Positions 10,008 through 19,595 of a stretch of DNA of 64,000 nucleotides are shown here, piece by piece. Source of the stretch: Scybalousia_A sp963540815 (GTDB lineage Bacteria; Bacteroidota; Bacteroidia; Bacteroidales; P3); the NCBI GenBank assembly GCA_963540815.1, contig CAUTQY010000006.1:19376-83375 (forward strand). Reading direction: 5' to 3'. The position numbers and the translations under genes were made by a program. Positions within the stretch are counted from its first letter, which is position 1. Each line of letters starts with the position of its first letter. Under the pieces are notes generated by a model that saw only the letters and a list, made by a program, of their open reading frames with translations, did no database searches and was not told where the DNA came from.

Positions 10008-10042
10008 AAAAAAAGCAGTCTTTCAATGGGACTGCCTTTTTG
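10008..10042. terminator. Bidirectional terminator between MATE and lipoprotein genes
   Basis: An 11-base A/T-flanked stem pairs AAAAAGCAGTC (10010-10020) with GACTGCCTTTTT (10030-10041), with a short loop. T-rich tracts lie on both outer sides, so it can serve both convergent genes. Confidence 0.75.
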
Positions 10043-10069
10043 ATTAATTGCTATAAACCGAAACCCAAA

Positions 10070-10246
10070 TTATTTGGCAGGAGTTTCAGTTGCAGTAGCT
10101 GTGTTGGTAGCTGTAGTTTCACTTGCAGTAGCAACTTCTTCTGTTGGGGTGTTTTCCGTAGGAGTAGTTGTTGCTGTGTCTGTTCCTTTGCTTCCGCATG
10201 CTGCAAAAAATCCGGCGATAGCCAATACTAACAATACTTTTTTCAT
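10070..10246 (-). CDS. Small low-complexity lipoprotein
   Basis: A 58-residue protein read on the minus strand from the ATG at 10246 to a TAA at 10070. It has a classic lipoprotein signal, MKKVLLVLAIAGFFAACGSK, with the lipidated Cys17. The remaining 41 residues are almost entirely Thr, Ala, Glu, Pro and Asn, a flexible acidic tail without a recognisable domain. A near-perfect promoter (10295-10324) and a terminator (10008-10042) frame it as a one-gene unit, which argues strongly that it is real despite its size. The overlapping plus-strand frames have neither. Function unknown; a similar Thr/Glu/Pro-rich lipoprotein lies at 59791. Confidence 0.85.
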   Translation of the reverse strand: MKKVLLVLAIAGFFAACGSKGTDTATTTPTENTPTEEVATASETTATNTATATETPAK

Positions 10247-10294
10247 TTCTTTGAAATTTTTAAAAGGTTTATAAATTCTTTTGTTTTAACGTTG

Positions 10295-10324
10295 CAAAGT
10301 TAGTACAACTTTTTTTTATGTCAA
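10295..10324 (-). promoter_or_regulatory. Promoter of the small lipoprotein gene
   Basis: On the minus strand a TTG (10322-10324) is separated by exactly 19 bases from TAACTTTG (10295-10302), the textbook Bacteroidota primary sigma factor arrangement. The box ends about 48 bases before the start codon. Confidence 0.8.
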
Positions 10325-10504
10325 TACTTTTTACAAAGAAAAAATAAACATAAATATTAAATTATTGAAAATCAATAATAAAACCTAATATTATTTATTA
10401 TATAAATCTCTGTTTTATTCGTGAATAAATGTTTTACACAATATTGAGACCTTTTGTGCGTTATGAAAATCAAGACAAATAAAGAGTAGTAAAAAAACAA
10501 AAAT

Positions 10505-11023
10505 ATGATTCAAAGAGTACAAACCCTATGGCTCGCTTTGGCTTTGTTGCTATCTGTTTTGGCATTTTTCTTTCCGTTGGCAAATTTTTCTTTGCCTGAC
10601 CAAAGCATTGTTTATAACCTTGTTGTAAAATCTGTCGATATAAACTCCGATAACTTTTTTCAACAATACTCACCCATTTCTTTGATAATTCTCAATTGTG
10701 TATTTATGGTGCTTTGTTTGGCTACAATATTTACCTACAAAAACAGAATTTTGCAACTTAGAGTATTGGCTTTTGCCTTTTTGGTAATAGTTGCTTATAC
10801 TTTGGTTTTATTTTTATATCAGGTAGATGCCGGTTTGGAGCAAATCCTTACTTCTTGGCTAAAAGGTAGGGAGGATTTGGTTTCTTCAGCCCTAAAAACT
10901 TCTAAAACAATTTACGGTATAGGGGCATATTTTCCGATAGCGCAAATTATATGTTTGGTATTTGCTCGCAACGGTATTAGAAAGGACGAAAAACTTGTTC
11001 GTTCCGCCGATAGAATTAGATAG
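10505..11023 (+). CDS. DUF4293 family membrane protein
   Basis: A 172-residue integral membrane protein starting MIQRVQTLWLALALLL, the typical opening of the DUF4293 family, which is widespread in Bacteroidota. Four hydrophobic segments are visible: about residues 8-28, 57-80, 85-105 and 133-150. The tail is short and charged (NGIRKDEKLVRSADRIR). No catalytic motif is apparent and no function has been established for the family as far as I know. It lies 32 bases before the fibronectin-III protein gene and may share its transcript, but I see no functional link. Confidence 0.85.
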   Translation: MIQRVQTLWLALALLLSVLAFFFPLANFSLPDQSIVYNLVVKSVDINSDNFFQQYSPISLIILNCVFMVLCLATIFTYKNRILQLRVLAFAFLVIVAYTLVLFLYQVDAGLEQILTSWLKGREDLVSSALKTSKTIYGIGAYFPIAQIICLVFARNGIRKDEKLVRSADRIR

Positions 11024-11055
11024 ACAATATCTTGTTTTTTTGATTGCCTATTCGT

Positions 11056-13527
11056 ATGAAGAAAAGTATTTTTATTCTTTTATCCTTCTTTTTGGGTTTC
11101 CAAGTTTTGTTTGCCCAAAACGCAGATGAGGAGTGTACTAAGGTAGTTTCTCCTGCCCTTATAGTAATGCCGGAAAACAGGCTTGCACTTCAATGGCAGG
11201 CTTGCTCAATTGCGGACAGTTTTGATGTTATTTCAGACACTATTGGCAAAATACCTGCCGATTGTGGGGTAAGATACAAAACTCCAAATCATGAGCAAAC
11301 TTTTACGGGTTTGTTTTCCGGGCAAACTTATCAGTTTCTAATAAGAAGCAATTGTCAAGAGGATTATAGTGATTGGCGTTGGTTTTTTGTTAATTACAGG
11401 TCGGCTGCGGAGACAAAAACTGTGCCGTTTGCTATGAGTAATTTGGATAGTATAGGTTTTATATACGCTAATGATTCAAATACTTATTCATTCAAATACC
11501 TGGACATTGTAATAGATACTCTGGCTGTTAGCACATATGTGGATTTTGTTTATAGAGCAAATTCTAGCTTGGATACCAATAGTGTAAAATTATACTTGCT
11601 AAGTCCTTATTCGGCCATAGGTATGGACGACCCTATTAGTGAAAATTACAGAATAGGGGGTATTTATTCTGCCACAGATACAATAGGACAGCATTCTCAC
11701 ATAGAACTAAACGGAGACATTTCGGGAGCAAAACTTAGATTGGTTTTTGCTTGGAAAAATACGGACGGAAATACTATTGATATGCCGATATTAATAGACA
11801 GTTTGAAAATAAATTCTCGTTTTTGTGCTGTTGCAGATAGTTTAAGGGTTACGGAACTTTCCTCTCACAGTGCCATTATTGCTTGGAGAGCCGAATACGG
11901 ACAAGAGAGTTTTCAACTCGAATACAAGAAAACCTCCGATACTGCATGGATTATTCAATCCAATGTAGAGAATAATTTTTTGATTGAAAACCTTTTGCCT
12001 AATACCTACTACACAGTAAGAGTAAAGGTTTTGTGTGACAATGAAGAGAGTCTTTATAGCGAAAATTTTAATTTTAAAACATTAATAGATTTACACACTC
12101 CCACAAATGTAAATATCCTTACTAAGGATACCTTAATTTACATCTCATGGCCAGAGATAGAGAACGCTACCGGTTACACTATTGCCTACAAGAAATCCGA
12201 AGGAAATGAGAATTGGAGTGAAAAATTTACGGAACAGAATAATACAATTATAGATTCTTTGCAACCGGACACGGAATATATTTTAAAAATCAAGGCTTTG
12301 CACAACGAAACACAAAGTTCGTGGTCTCAAACATCAACTTTTAGAACAAAATGTTTGACAACTACCATTTATCCTTACAATGTAGCACAAGAATTTTTTG
12401 TAGACTCTGAGAATAATTCTTTGCCTTCTTGTTGGTTTTATGATACGGTATTGTATTCTCCGTCCTTTGATTTTACCGCAATAAGCTTCCCGTACATTAG
12501 TTTTGATTACAAGAGTTCCACATCTACAACTGTGCAAATTTCCATAGACGGAGGAGAAAGCTTTACTTTTCTGAGACAACTGCCACAAACAACTTCTTTT
12601 TCTTCACAAATTTTTTCTCTTCTTTCCTTTGTCGGTTACGAAAACGTTGTTTTAAGATTTCTAACATACGATAGCGCAAACAATACAAACATTTCTTTCG
12701 GGATGAAAAATTTTGTTTTACAAAGTGCTTGTCCTTTGACAACTAATATAACGGTATCTAATATTACTCAAAACTCTTTTACACTTTCTTGGCAAGAGGA
12801 TGAACTGACTTATAAAATATCCTTAAAAGACGAACAAAATAACATTTTAAATCAAATTACCACGCAAAACAATAATCATACTTTCTCCAACCTCTCACCC
12901 CATACGACATACAAAGTTGTGATATCTCCTTTGTGTGAAAACATACCGACTTTGGATAGCATGGAATTGGAAGTTCAAACCCTATCAAGCCCAACTTGTC
13001 TTATGCCTGAGGATTTTAACGTCGAATGGGTACATTCCGATATGGACGAAGTCGTTTTGGTTACTTGGGCTTCTGAGGCTAATATTTGGCAGATTCTCTC
13101 CAAAGATTATTATGCAGTTAAATGGGATACTACCATAGTAAAAATAAACCCTGTTTTCACACTCAGAAATTTGGAAATAGGTCATACGTATTCCGTAAAA
13201 GCAAGAACTATTTGCAACGTAGGAGATACCTCCGATTTTACGGAAGTTAAGCATGTATATATAGGAGCAAGCAATCTGACTCAAATGCAAGGTGCGGATA
13301 AGGATATACTTGTTTTCCCAATTCCTACTTTAGATAAGATTAAGATAATATCGGATAATCGCAATTTGTCTCGGATAGTAGTTTACAAAGAAAACGGAAA
13401 AAAGGTTTTAGACAAAGAGTATACCAAGCAAGAAATAAATCTTAAAGATTTTGGTAAAGGAGTTTATTTTGTTGTAATCATGGATGAAAAAAACAATAAG
13501 ACAACCAAAAAAATTATAGTGGAATAG
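11056..13527 (+). CDS. Secreted fibronectin type III protein with type IX secretion sorting domain
   Basis: Translation from the ATG at 11056 gives about 823 residues; an upstream TTG at 11044 would only spoil the signal peptide (MKKSIFILLSFFLGFQVLFAQ). The body holds several fibronectin III modules, recognisable by repeats such as SHSAIIAWRAEYGQESFQLEY, NTYYTVRVKVLC and HTTYKVVISPLC, separated by beta-rich jelly-roll-like regions with paired cysteines. The last 75 residues form a type A T9SS C-terminal domain: ILVFPIPTLDKIKI, then a SRIVVYKENGKKVL strand and GVYFVVIMDE, ending KKIIVE. It would therefore cross the outer membrane through the type IX system and be anchored or released. A role in adhesion or glycan/protein binding is only a guess. 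Confidence 0.88.
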   Translation: MKKSIFILLSFFLGFQVLFAQNADEECTKVVSPALIVMPENRLALQWQACSIADSFDVISDTIGKIPADCGVRYKTPNHEQTFTGLFSGQTYQFLIRSNCQEDYSDWRWFFVNYRSAAETKTVPFAMSNLDSIGFIYANDSNTYSFKYLDIVIDTLAVSTYVDFVYRANSSLDTNSVKLYLLSPYSAIGMDDPISENYRIGGIYSATDTIGQHSHIELNGDISGAKLRLVFAWKNTDGNTIDMPILIDSLKINSRFCAVADSLRVTELSSHSAIIAWRAEYGQESFQLEYKKTSDTAWIIQSNVENNFLIENLLPNTYYTVRVKVLCDNEESLYSENFNFKTLIDLHTPTNVNILTKDTLIYISWPEIENATGYTIAYKKSEGNENWSEKFTEQNNTIIDSLQPDTEYILKIKALHNETQSSWSQTSTFRTKCLTTTIYPYNVAQEFFVDSENNSLPSCWFYDTVLYSPSFDFTAISFPYISFDYKSSTSTTVQISIDGGESFTFLRQLPQTTSFSSQIFSLLSFVGYENVVLRFLTYDSANNTNISFGMKNFVLQSACPLTTNITVSNITQNSFTLSWQEDELTYKISLKDEQNNILNQITTQNNNHTFSNLSPHTTYKVVISPLCENIPTLDSMELEVQTLSSPTCLMPEDFNVEWVHSDMDEVVLVTWASEANIWQILSKDYYAVKWDTTIVKINPVFTLRNLEIGHTYSVKARTICNVGDTSDFTEVKHVYIGASNLTQMQGADKDILVFPIPTLDKIKIISDNRNLSRIVVYKENGKKVLDKEYTKQEINLKDFGKGVYFVVIMDEKNNKTTKKIIVE

Positions 13528-13550
13528 ACAAAAAAATCTATCGTACTTTT

Positions 13551-13598
13551 TTCTTTCACCCTATTCTTTCACCCTATTCTTTCACCCTATTCTTTCAC
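13551..13598 (+). repeat. 13-bp tandem repeat, 3.7 units
   Basis: The unit TTCTTTCACCCTA occurs three times without change (13551-13563, 13564-13576, 13577-13589), followed by a partial TTCTTTCAC. It lies 23 bases after the stop of the fibronectin-III gene and about 150 bases before the convergent meaB end. No hairpin terminator is visible here. Confidence 0.95.
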
Positions 13599-13751
13599 AA
13601 CTTTCTTCCACCAATTGCAAAGACTATATAGATAATCTTATTTTGTTAATTCCTACCAAACAGGGATACGTTTACCTAATTTTAAGACAAAATACAATAA
13701 AACAAGTAAACGATTTTCTTAGAGAAAAAACAGACTCTTTTTTTTATAAAT

Positions 13752-14867
13752 CTATAGTTGAACTTCTTTTCTCAGAGAGTTAAAATATTCGTCTATAAGT
13801 TTTTGAGCAATAACATAAGCAGAGACTTTGTTATCCAAAATATCATCTTTTGCTATGCCTAATTTTTGTTTTACAACTTCGCTATTGTAAAAACGTTCTA
13901 CAAGGGTTTGTTGTATTGTTTCCGAAAGTATTCTAAGATTTTGTTCGTTGCGATTTTTATAGAAAAATCCATTTTGCTGTGTCATCTTTACATAGTCTAA
14001 GACTGTTTGCCAAATAGTATCCATACCTATTTTGGAATAAGCCGAACAGGTAAAAACTTTTGGTTGCCAGCCACTCTCCTGGGGAGGAAAAAGATGCAAA
14101 GCATTTCTATAATGAGAAGCGGCAAGTTCGGAGCGTTCTTTTTCTTTACCTTCCGATTTGTTTATAGCTATGGCGTCAGCCATTTCCATTATTCCTCTTT
14201 TGATACCTTGCAGTTCGTCTCCTGCATTGGCCAATTGTAACAAGAGAAAGAAATCAACCATAGAATGAGCCAAAACTTCACTTTGTCCAACCCCAACAGT
14301 CTCTATTATAACTACGTCAAAGCCTGCCGCTTCACACAAAATAATAATCTCGCGTGTTTTTCTTGCCACTCCGCCAAGACTACCGGCCGAAGGCGAGGGA
14401 CGAATAAAAGCATTTGGGTCACAAGAAAGCAATTCCATACGAGTTTTGTCTCCAAGTATGCTACCTCCGCTTCTTTCACTGCTTGGGTCTATGGCAAGCA
14501 CGGCAACTTTATGTCCTTGTGAGGTAAGCATTTTGCCAAGTACTTCTATAACGGAACTTTTCCCTACGCCTGGCACTCCCGTAATACCCAAGCGAATACT
14601 ATTACCGGCATGTTTGAGACATTGTTCTATTACTTGTTGGGCCATATTTTGATGTTTGTACAAACTACTTTCCACCAAGGTAATAGCCCTTGCAAGTATT
14701 GTCCTATTGCCCTGCAATATACCCTCGACATAATCTTGTACGGATAATTGTTTTACCTTCTTTATAGTGTTAATAAATTTTTCATTAACACTTTTTTTTA
14801 TGTCTGTACCTTGTGTAATTTTCAAAGCAGAATCGGGATTATTCTTGTCTATCACTTGGTCGTACAT
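13752..14867 (-). CDS. meaB: Methylmalonyl-CoA mutase-associated GTPase MeaB
   Basis: A 371-residue G3E-type P-loop GTPase that guards methylmalonyl-CoA mutase by gating adenosylcobalamin loading and preventing inactivation. The P-loop GVPGVGKSS lies near residue 98. The family-specific DPSSERSGGSILGDKTRM follows, then the base-recognition NKSEGK and an ETVGVGQSE switch region. A helical N-terminal extension and a C-terminal dimerisation arm give the expected length. The mutase genes are not in this window, so the partner must lie elsewhere. The gene implies a succinate-propionate pathway in this organism, as in many Bacteroidales. Confidence 0.94.
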   Translation of the reverse strand: MYDQVIDKNNPDSALKITQGTDIKKSVNEKFINTIKKVKQLSVQDYVEGILQGNRTILARAITLVESSLYKHQNMAQQVIEQCLKHAGNSIRLGITGVPGVGKSSVIEVLGKMLTSQGHKVAVLAIDPSSERSGGSILGDKTRMELLSCDPNAFIRPSPSAGSLGGVARKTREIIILCEAAGFDVVIIETVGVGQSEVLAHSMVDFFLLLQLANAGDELQGIKRGIMEMADAIAINKSEGKEKERSELAASHYRNALHLFPPQESGWQPKVFTCSAYSKIGMDTIWQTVLDYVKMTQQNGFFYKNRNEQNLRILSETIQQTLVERFYNSEVVKQKLGIAKDDILDNKVSAYVIAQKLIDEYFNSLRKEVQL

Positions 14868-14925
14868 GTTCTTATTGATTTAACGGTTTGACAACAAAGA
14901 AAATACGAATCAATATTTTCATACG

Positions 14926-15684
14926 TTACACTCTGTTAAAGAGTCCGGAATTCGCTTGTGCTGTTGGCATAATAACCATATCATTTATGTTTACGTGCTC
15001 GGGTAAAGAGGCACAATATGTGATAGCATCGGCAATATCCTCTCCCGTCAAAGGTGTAAAGCCCTTATATGTAGCATCGTTTTTTTGCTTATCTCCTTTG
15101 AATCTAACCATAGAAAATTCGGTTTCAACTGCTCCCGGACAAATATTGGTTACCTTTATATTATACGGCAAGCAATCCATACGCATGCCTTTGCTTATAG
15201 CATCTACGGCATGTTTTACCGCACAATAAACACTACCTCCGACATATACTTCTTTGCCTGCTATGGAGCATATGTTAATGACATGTCCTTTTTTTCTTTC
15301 ACACATCCAAGGTAGAACCATACGAGAAACATATAACAAGCCCTTTACGTCCGTATCTATCATCTGCTCCCAATCGCTAAGCAGAGCAGACTGTATTGGG
15401 TCTTTGCCTGCTGCCAATCCTGCGTTATTTACCAATATGTCTATATTTTTCCAATGGGTGTCTAAGGATTTTAGATTTTTTTCTACCTCTTCATTATTTC
15501 TTACATCAAAACACAAAGTTTTTACCTCTATGTCGTATTTGCCCGTAAGTTCCTTTGCAATACTAAGCAATCTTTCATTTCTCCTGCCGGTAATAATTAC
15601 ATTTATACCTTTTTGTGCAAACTTTTGTGCGGTAGCCTTGCCTATACCCGAAGTCGCTCCCGTAATAAGTGCTATCTTTTTCAT
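14926..15684 (-). CDS. SDR family NAD(P)-dependent oxidoreductase (YdfG-like)
   Basis: A 252-residue classical short-chain dehydrogenase. It has the Rossmann cofactor motif TGATSGIGKATAQKFA at residues 8-23, the NNAG motif near 88, and the catalytic YCAVK (Tyr and Lys) preceded by a Ser in NICSIAGKEVYVGGS. The CPGAVETEFS segment after the active site is typical of the YdfG/serine-3-hydroxy acid dehydrogenase branch. An Arg after the glycine motif (GRRNERL) favours NADP. Upstream (15 bases) is the TlpA-like gene on the same strand. Substrate is uncertain; hydroxy acids such as serine or 3-hydroxypropionate are possible. Confidence 0.88.
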   Translation of the reverse strand: MKKIALITGATSGIGKATAQKFAQKGINVIITGRRNERLLSIAKELTGKYDIEVKTLCFDVRNNEEVEKNLKSLDTHWKNIDILVNNAGLAAGKDPIQSALLSDWEQMIDTDVKGLLYVSRMVLPWMCERKKGHVINICSIAGKEVYVGGSVYCAVKHAVDAISKGMRMDCLPYNIKVTNICPGAVETEFSMVRFKGDKQKNDATYKGFTPLTGEDIADAITYCASLPEHVNINDMVIMPTAQANSGLFNRV

Positions 15685-15698
15685 AATTACATTTTTTA

Positions 15699-17117
15699 TT
15701 ATAAATTAAGCAAACCTTTTTCCAACAAATCCATAATCTGAGATAGGGTTTCTATGGAAACATTCTTTGCAAGTATTTTATTCTTATTATCCAAAATAAA
15801 AACAACTGGTGTTTTCTCTATGTCAAAATATTCTCTCCAATCATAGTTTGCATACAGTCCGTTGGTATTAATCCACCGAACATTATGTTTTTGACAAAAC
15901 TCTTTCATTTGTTCCAAATCTCCCTCGGTGTGGACGCCAAACATGCCTATATCATATTTTTCCTTGTTATTGTTGTAGAATTCCACAAGTTGAGGTATTT
16001 CTTTGGTACAATGCCCGCATTCTATAGACCAAAAAATCAGAATACGATACCTATTGTTTAAATCTCCCAACCTATACCAAGTAGAATTTTCGTCTCCTAT
16101 TGGGCAAGCCAAATCCGGTATGGTTTTGCCAACAAGTATTTTTTCCCATTTTTCCGCTCTTTGAATATTCATTTCTACATCCGAGGGGTGCATCCAAGTG
16201 ACTTTGCCGGTCTTAAAATACTTGTTTACCATAGCAACATACACCTTATCGTGTCCCATTACATTATCGGTCAAGTATCGTTTTGTGACGTCGTTTACTA
16301 TGTATTTGTACATTTCTCCTCCCTCAACCGTTTTTGCAATAAGACTATCCGCATAATAAATAAGGGAGTCTGCTTTTTCGTATTTCATTAAATTTTCCCA
16401 AAAATTGTTATATGGTATGGCAAAAATTTCTTTCGGAGTTCTTAGCAAGGCATCACAAGACAAATCCATATTGTCAAAATAATGTTTTTTGTAGTAATTA
16501 TAAGCTCTCAAGTTCATAGCCAAAGAGTCTATACTCCCATCGGGTGTGTAAATGTTGTCCGTTGCCGGAATGGTTTTGGGTCTGGAACACATCAAAATTT
16601 TACTCAACAGGAATGCAGGATACTTTTTTATAAAATCCTCTTTTAAAGAGTCATTTTGTTTGCTTAAAATCAAATACTCCTTATTATACTCCTCTTTATC
16701 AGTAGTTTTTTGTGATAATTTTTTGAATTCTCTCCCCAAAGCATTTGATTTTCTTATGTAGTCAAAATACGCTTGTTGTGTTTTTGAGCCTTTTACTGTT
16801 ATATTTTCCGACCAATTATCGTCGGCAATATAAAAACTCATTTTATTTTCTTCTTGAATAATAAACTCAACGTATTTTCCTTTGCTATCCGAGAAAAAAT
16901 ACATGCCATCGGGCATAGGTTTGTCTTTCTTTTTGAAACGGAATTTACCTTTTTTGTTTACGCAGGTATCAAAAGCATACGTTCCTCCCATATGGAAATA
17001 ACCTATATACATTGTGTCCGTTGGGCAATTTTTGATTTCCAAACTTATATCATACTGAGCCTTTGTTCCCACGAAAATAAAAAACAGGGCAAACAATATT
17101 ACGATTCTCTTTTTCAT
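15699..17117 (-). CDS. TlpA-like thioredoxin-fold protein with DUF4369/DUF5106-type N-terminal region
   Basis: A 472-residue exported protein with signal peptide MKKRIVILFALFFIFVGTKAQ. An N-terminal beta-sandwich resembling DUF4369 spans about 25-115. A helical DUF5106-type middle region (about 120-325) contains conserved tryptophan and proline positions. The C-terminal redoxin domain (about 330-472) carries the active-site CGHC in FWSIECGHCTKEIP and the cis-proline segment KTPVVFIL. Such proteins reduce or rearrange disulfides in the periplasm of Bacteroidota. It is between the beta-mannosidase and SDR genes in a minus-strand series; a shared pathway is not obvious. Confidence 0.86.
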   Translation of the reverse strand: MKKRIVILFALFFIFVGTKAQYDISLEIKNCPTDTMYIGYFHMGGTYAFDTCVNKKGKFRFKKKDKPMPDGMYFFSDSKGKYVEFIIQEENKMSFYIADDNWSENITVKGSKTQQAYFDYIRKSNALGREFKKLSQKTTDKEEYNKEYLILSKQNDSLKEDFIKKYPAFLLSKILMCSRPKTIPATDNIYTPDGSIDSLAMNLRAYNYYKKHYFDNMDLSCDALLRTPKEIFAIPYNNFWENLMKYEKADSLIYYADSLIAKTVEGGEMYKYIVNDVTKRYLTDNVMGHDKVYVAMVNKYFKTGKVTWMHPSDVEMNIQRAEKWEKILVGKTIPDLACPIGDENSTWYRLGDLNNRYRILIFWSIECGHCTKEIPQLVEFYNNNKEKYDIGMFGVHTEGDLEQMKEFCQKHNVRWINTNGLYANYDWREYFDIEKTPVVFILDNKNKILAKNVSIETLSQIMDLLEKGLLNL

Positions 17118-17145
17118 GTCCGCGTAGTGTTACAAAAATGTTCTA

Positions 17146-19524
17146 TTATCTTATATTATCTCCGTAGTAGTAATTATTGACAACATTGAAATACTTTTGC
17201 AAAGATATGTAATCTTTCGGATAAGTAAAAAAAGCGTAGTTGCTAATAAACGTATTTTCATACATACCTTCTATCCAAATAAAACAAGTGTTTTTATCAA
17301 AATTTTTTATATCCTTATAAGATACGGATGCAATTTTTGTGCTTTCATTTGCTTTGATTTTTGCCACGTCCTCTATGTATTTATAACGTATTTCATCCTC
17401 GTTGTCCAATATTTTTAAAGTGTATTCCAATGTTATATCCTCTTTTTTGTCGGAACAAACATAAACAAATATGCTATCTCGGGAAGAATACTTATCTATT
17501 GCAAATATTACAGGTTGATAATCCAAAGACGCGGTGTAATATGTGGGCTTTACCTCACCCGAATAGTCTATACACCCCCAACCTACGCAAGGATACAATT
17601 CGTTGTATTGCCAAAACAAAGTACCCATACAGTAGGGTTTTGAGATACGATGTGTCTCTATTGCAATTTTCATAGCCTCCTGTCCTAAAAGTTGACTATA
17701 ATTTATGTAGTCCTCATCATTCTTTATAACATCACCAAACCATTGTTTTAATCTGCTGTCTATGAGTTGAAAACCTCTGTCATGTTTTTGGTGAAGAGCA
17801 AAACCCTCGTCGTTTTTATTATAAGGCTTTGCGCAATAAGACAAAGCGGTATTCGGATTCATAGCACTTTGAAAACCGTACTCGGACATAAATCTCGGAA
17901 CCTTTCTTGTGTATGTCTCAAAAACCGAATCGCCCCACCAAACACCCCAATAGTGACAATCTCCCATTTGTCTGCTTTCCTTGTGTCCCCAGCCGTATTC
18001 TACGGGCGAGGAATGTATATAATCTATTGTCGGTGCAAACTCTTTCACCAAATCGGGCAATAATTTTCCAAACAATTTATCATAATCCTCTACAGCTTTA
18101 ATAGTATCTCTTACTGTGTTTTTCCACCCCCAATTGTACCAACCTTCCCATATTTCATTGTTGCCACAAAATAGAGCCAGAGAGGGATGGGCATTTATTC
18201 TTTGAATGTTTTGAGTTGCCTCTTTGCAAACATTATCCAAAAACAAACTATCGGCAGGATATAACTCACAAGCAAAAGGAAAATCTTGCCAAACCATTAT
18301 TCCGTATTTGTCACATAGATTATAAAATTCTTCGCTCCCGTAGTTTGCTCCTCCCCATATTCGTAACATATTCATATTTGCTTGGTTGGCAAGAATGATA
18401 TCGGATTTGGGTGTAATGGGTCCTGTAATATAATTTGCTCCTTTGCAAAAAACATCTCGTCCGTTTACTCTAAAGTAAAAACTTTCTCCCCAAACCGAAT
18501 CACTTTCATTATCTTGCTTTTCTCTATTGACAATAAAATCTCTTTCTCTTATGAGTTCTATAGTTCTCACTCCAAAAGATATATTATAACAGGAATCGTT
18601 GTCCAAATAAATTTTCCCATTATACAAATATTGCTCTCCCTGACCGTTAGGCCACCAAAGTTTCGGTTTTTTTATAGAGAAATCAAAAACATATATGTTT
18701 TCTTTGTTGGGTTCTACTATAAATTGATGTTTCACAGTGTCAAATTTCAGTGTTATATAATGTCTTTCCCGCAATGTTTTTCTGAAATTCAACCTTAACT
18801 CCATTTCAGCCAAGGAAGTATCATTTACAAAACCTTTGGTCTGTACGGAGGCATAGTCCAAAATGGGCATGTCGTCCTCAAAACTCATATATATTGCCCC
18901 TATGCTCGGAGCAAGGGTTTTGGGATGCCAGTCCCAACCGTAAAGATATTGAGGAGAACGTTGACGGGTTCTTATACTATCTTTTGGGAAAAACACTATT
19001 TTTAGTTTATTATTGCCTTTTCTTAAATAAGATGTTACCGCGTCGTTATATTTCATAAAAGAATTATGATACTCTCTTACTTTTTTGTCATTGATATATA
19101 ATACGGCGTTACCATCTATGTTTTCTACGTTAAGAAAAGCAATTTCTTTCTTCATTTGCTGTTTGCTTACGAAAAATTCACAAAAATATGTCCATGTCAT
19201 TGTATCAACGGACAACATTTGTTTTTCATTGTCTCTAACAAAAATACTATCCAAATACCCGTTGGCTTCCAATATCTTATAGGTATTGATATTAAAACAC
19301 AAATCAAAATCTTTTGCTTCTATTCCGTTATTATTGGTTAATGTGGCATCATAAAAAAATATAAAATGCGGATTCGTTTTATATGCTTGTTTTTGAGAAA
19401 AAGAGAACCGAAGTTTTTCCTTCAAATCTTGTATAACTCTACTACCGAAATTTGCGTTTTGCGCCGTAATAGTCAGAGAAAAGAGTGTAAAAAATAAAAA
19501 TAATATTTTTTTTATTTTATTCAT
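17146..19524 (-). CDS. Glycoside hydrolase family 2 beta-mannosidase-like enzyme
   Basis: A 792-residue exported enzyme with a signal peptide (1-21, ending TITAQ). The GH2 order is visible: a jelly-roll sugar-binding domain containing YGWDWHPKTLAPSIGAIY, an immunoglobulin-like domain, and a TIM barrel with RIWGGANYGSEEFYNLCD. Glu457 in GNNEIWEGWYNWGWK is the expected acid/base and Glu548 in MSEYGFQS the nucleophile. The WGGxNY and NNExxEGW motifs favour beta-mannosidase over galactosidase. It would remove terminal beta-mannose from oligosaccharides in the periplasm. No SusC/SusD pair or other glycosidase lies alongside, so it is not part of a classic utilisation locus here. Confidence 0.88.
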   Translation of the reverse strand: MNKIKKILFLFFTLFSLTITAQNANFGSRVIQDLKEKLRFSFSQKQAYKTNPHFIFFYDATLTNNNGIEAKDFDLCFNINTYKILEANGYLDSIFVRDNEKQMLSVDTMTWTYFCEFFVSKQQMKKEIAFLNVENIDGNAVLYINDKKVREYHNSFMKYNDAVTSYLRKGNNKLKIVFFPKDSIRTRQRSPQYLYGWDWHPKTLAPSIGAIYMSFEDDMPILDYASVQTKGFVNDTSLAEMELRLNFRKTLRERHYITLKFDTVKHQFIVEPNKENIYVFDFSIKKPKLWWPNGQGEQYLYNGKIYLDNDSCYNISFGVRTIELIRERDFIVNREKQDNESDSVWGESFYFRVNGRDVFCKGANYITGPITPKSDIILANQANMNMLRIWGGANYGSEEFYNLCDKYGIMVWQDFPFACELYPADSLFLDNVCKEATQNIQRINAHPSLALFCGNNEIWEGWYNWGWKNTVRDTIKAVEDYDKLFGKLLPDLVKEFAPTIDYIHSSPVEYGWGHKESRQMGDCHYWGVWWGDSVFETYTRKVPRFMSEYGFQSAMNPNTALSYCAKPYNKNDEGFALHQKHDRGFQLIDSRLKQWFGDVIKNDEDYINYSQLLGQEAMKIAIETHRISKPYCMGTLFWQYNELYPCVGWGCIDYSGEVKPTYYTASLDYQPVIFAIDKYSSRDSIFVYVCSDKKEDITLEYTLKILDNEDEIRYKYIEDVAKIKANESTKIASVSYKDIKNFDKNTCFIWIEGMYENTFISNYAFFTYPKDYISLQKYFNVVNNYYYGDNIR

Positions 19525-19595
19525 ACCGCATTATACTTGGTTAAATATGTTTTTTTTGTTTTATTTCCTATTCTGTCCGATACAAGAATATTTTC

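Noticed and set aside
9968..10274. Two overlapping plus-strand frames rich in Ser/Val/Cys
   Set aside because: They are antisense to the 58-residue lipoprotein, which alone has a lipobox and a consensus promoter.
13551..13598. CRISPR-like array
   Set aside because: The 13-base units are contiguous with no spacers and no cas genes nearby, so it is a simple tandem repeat.
17146..19524. Polysaccharide utilisation locus around the beta-mannosidase
   Set aside because: No SusC/SusD pair, sulfatase, second glycosidase or regulator lies alongside. The neighbouring genes are polA and a thioredoxin-like protein.
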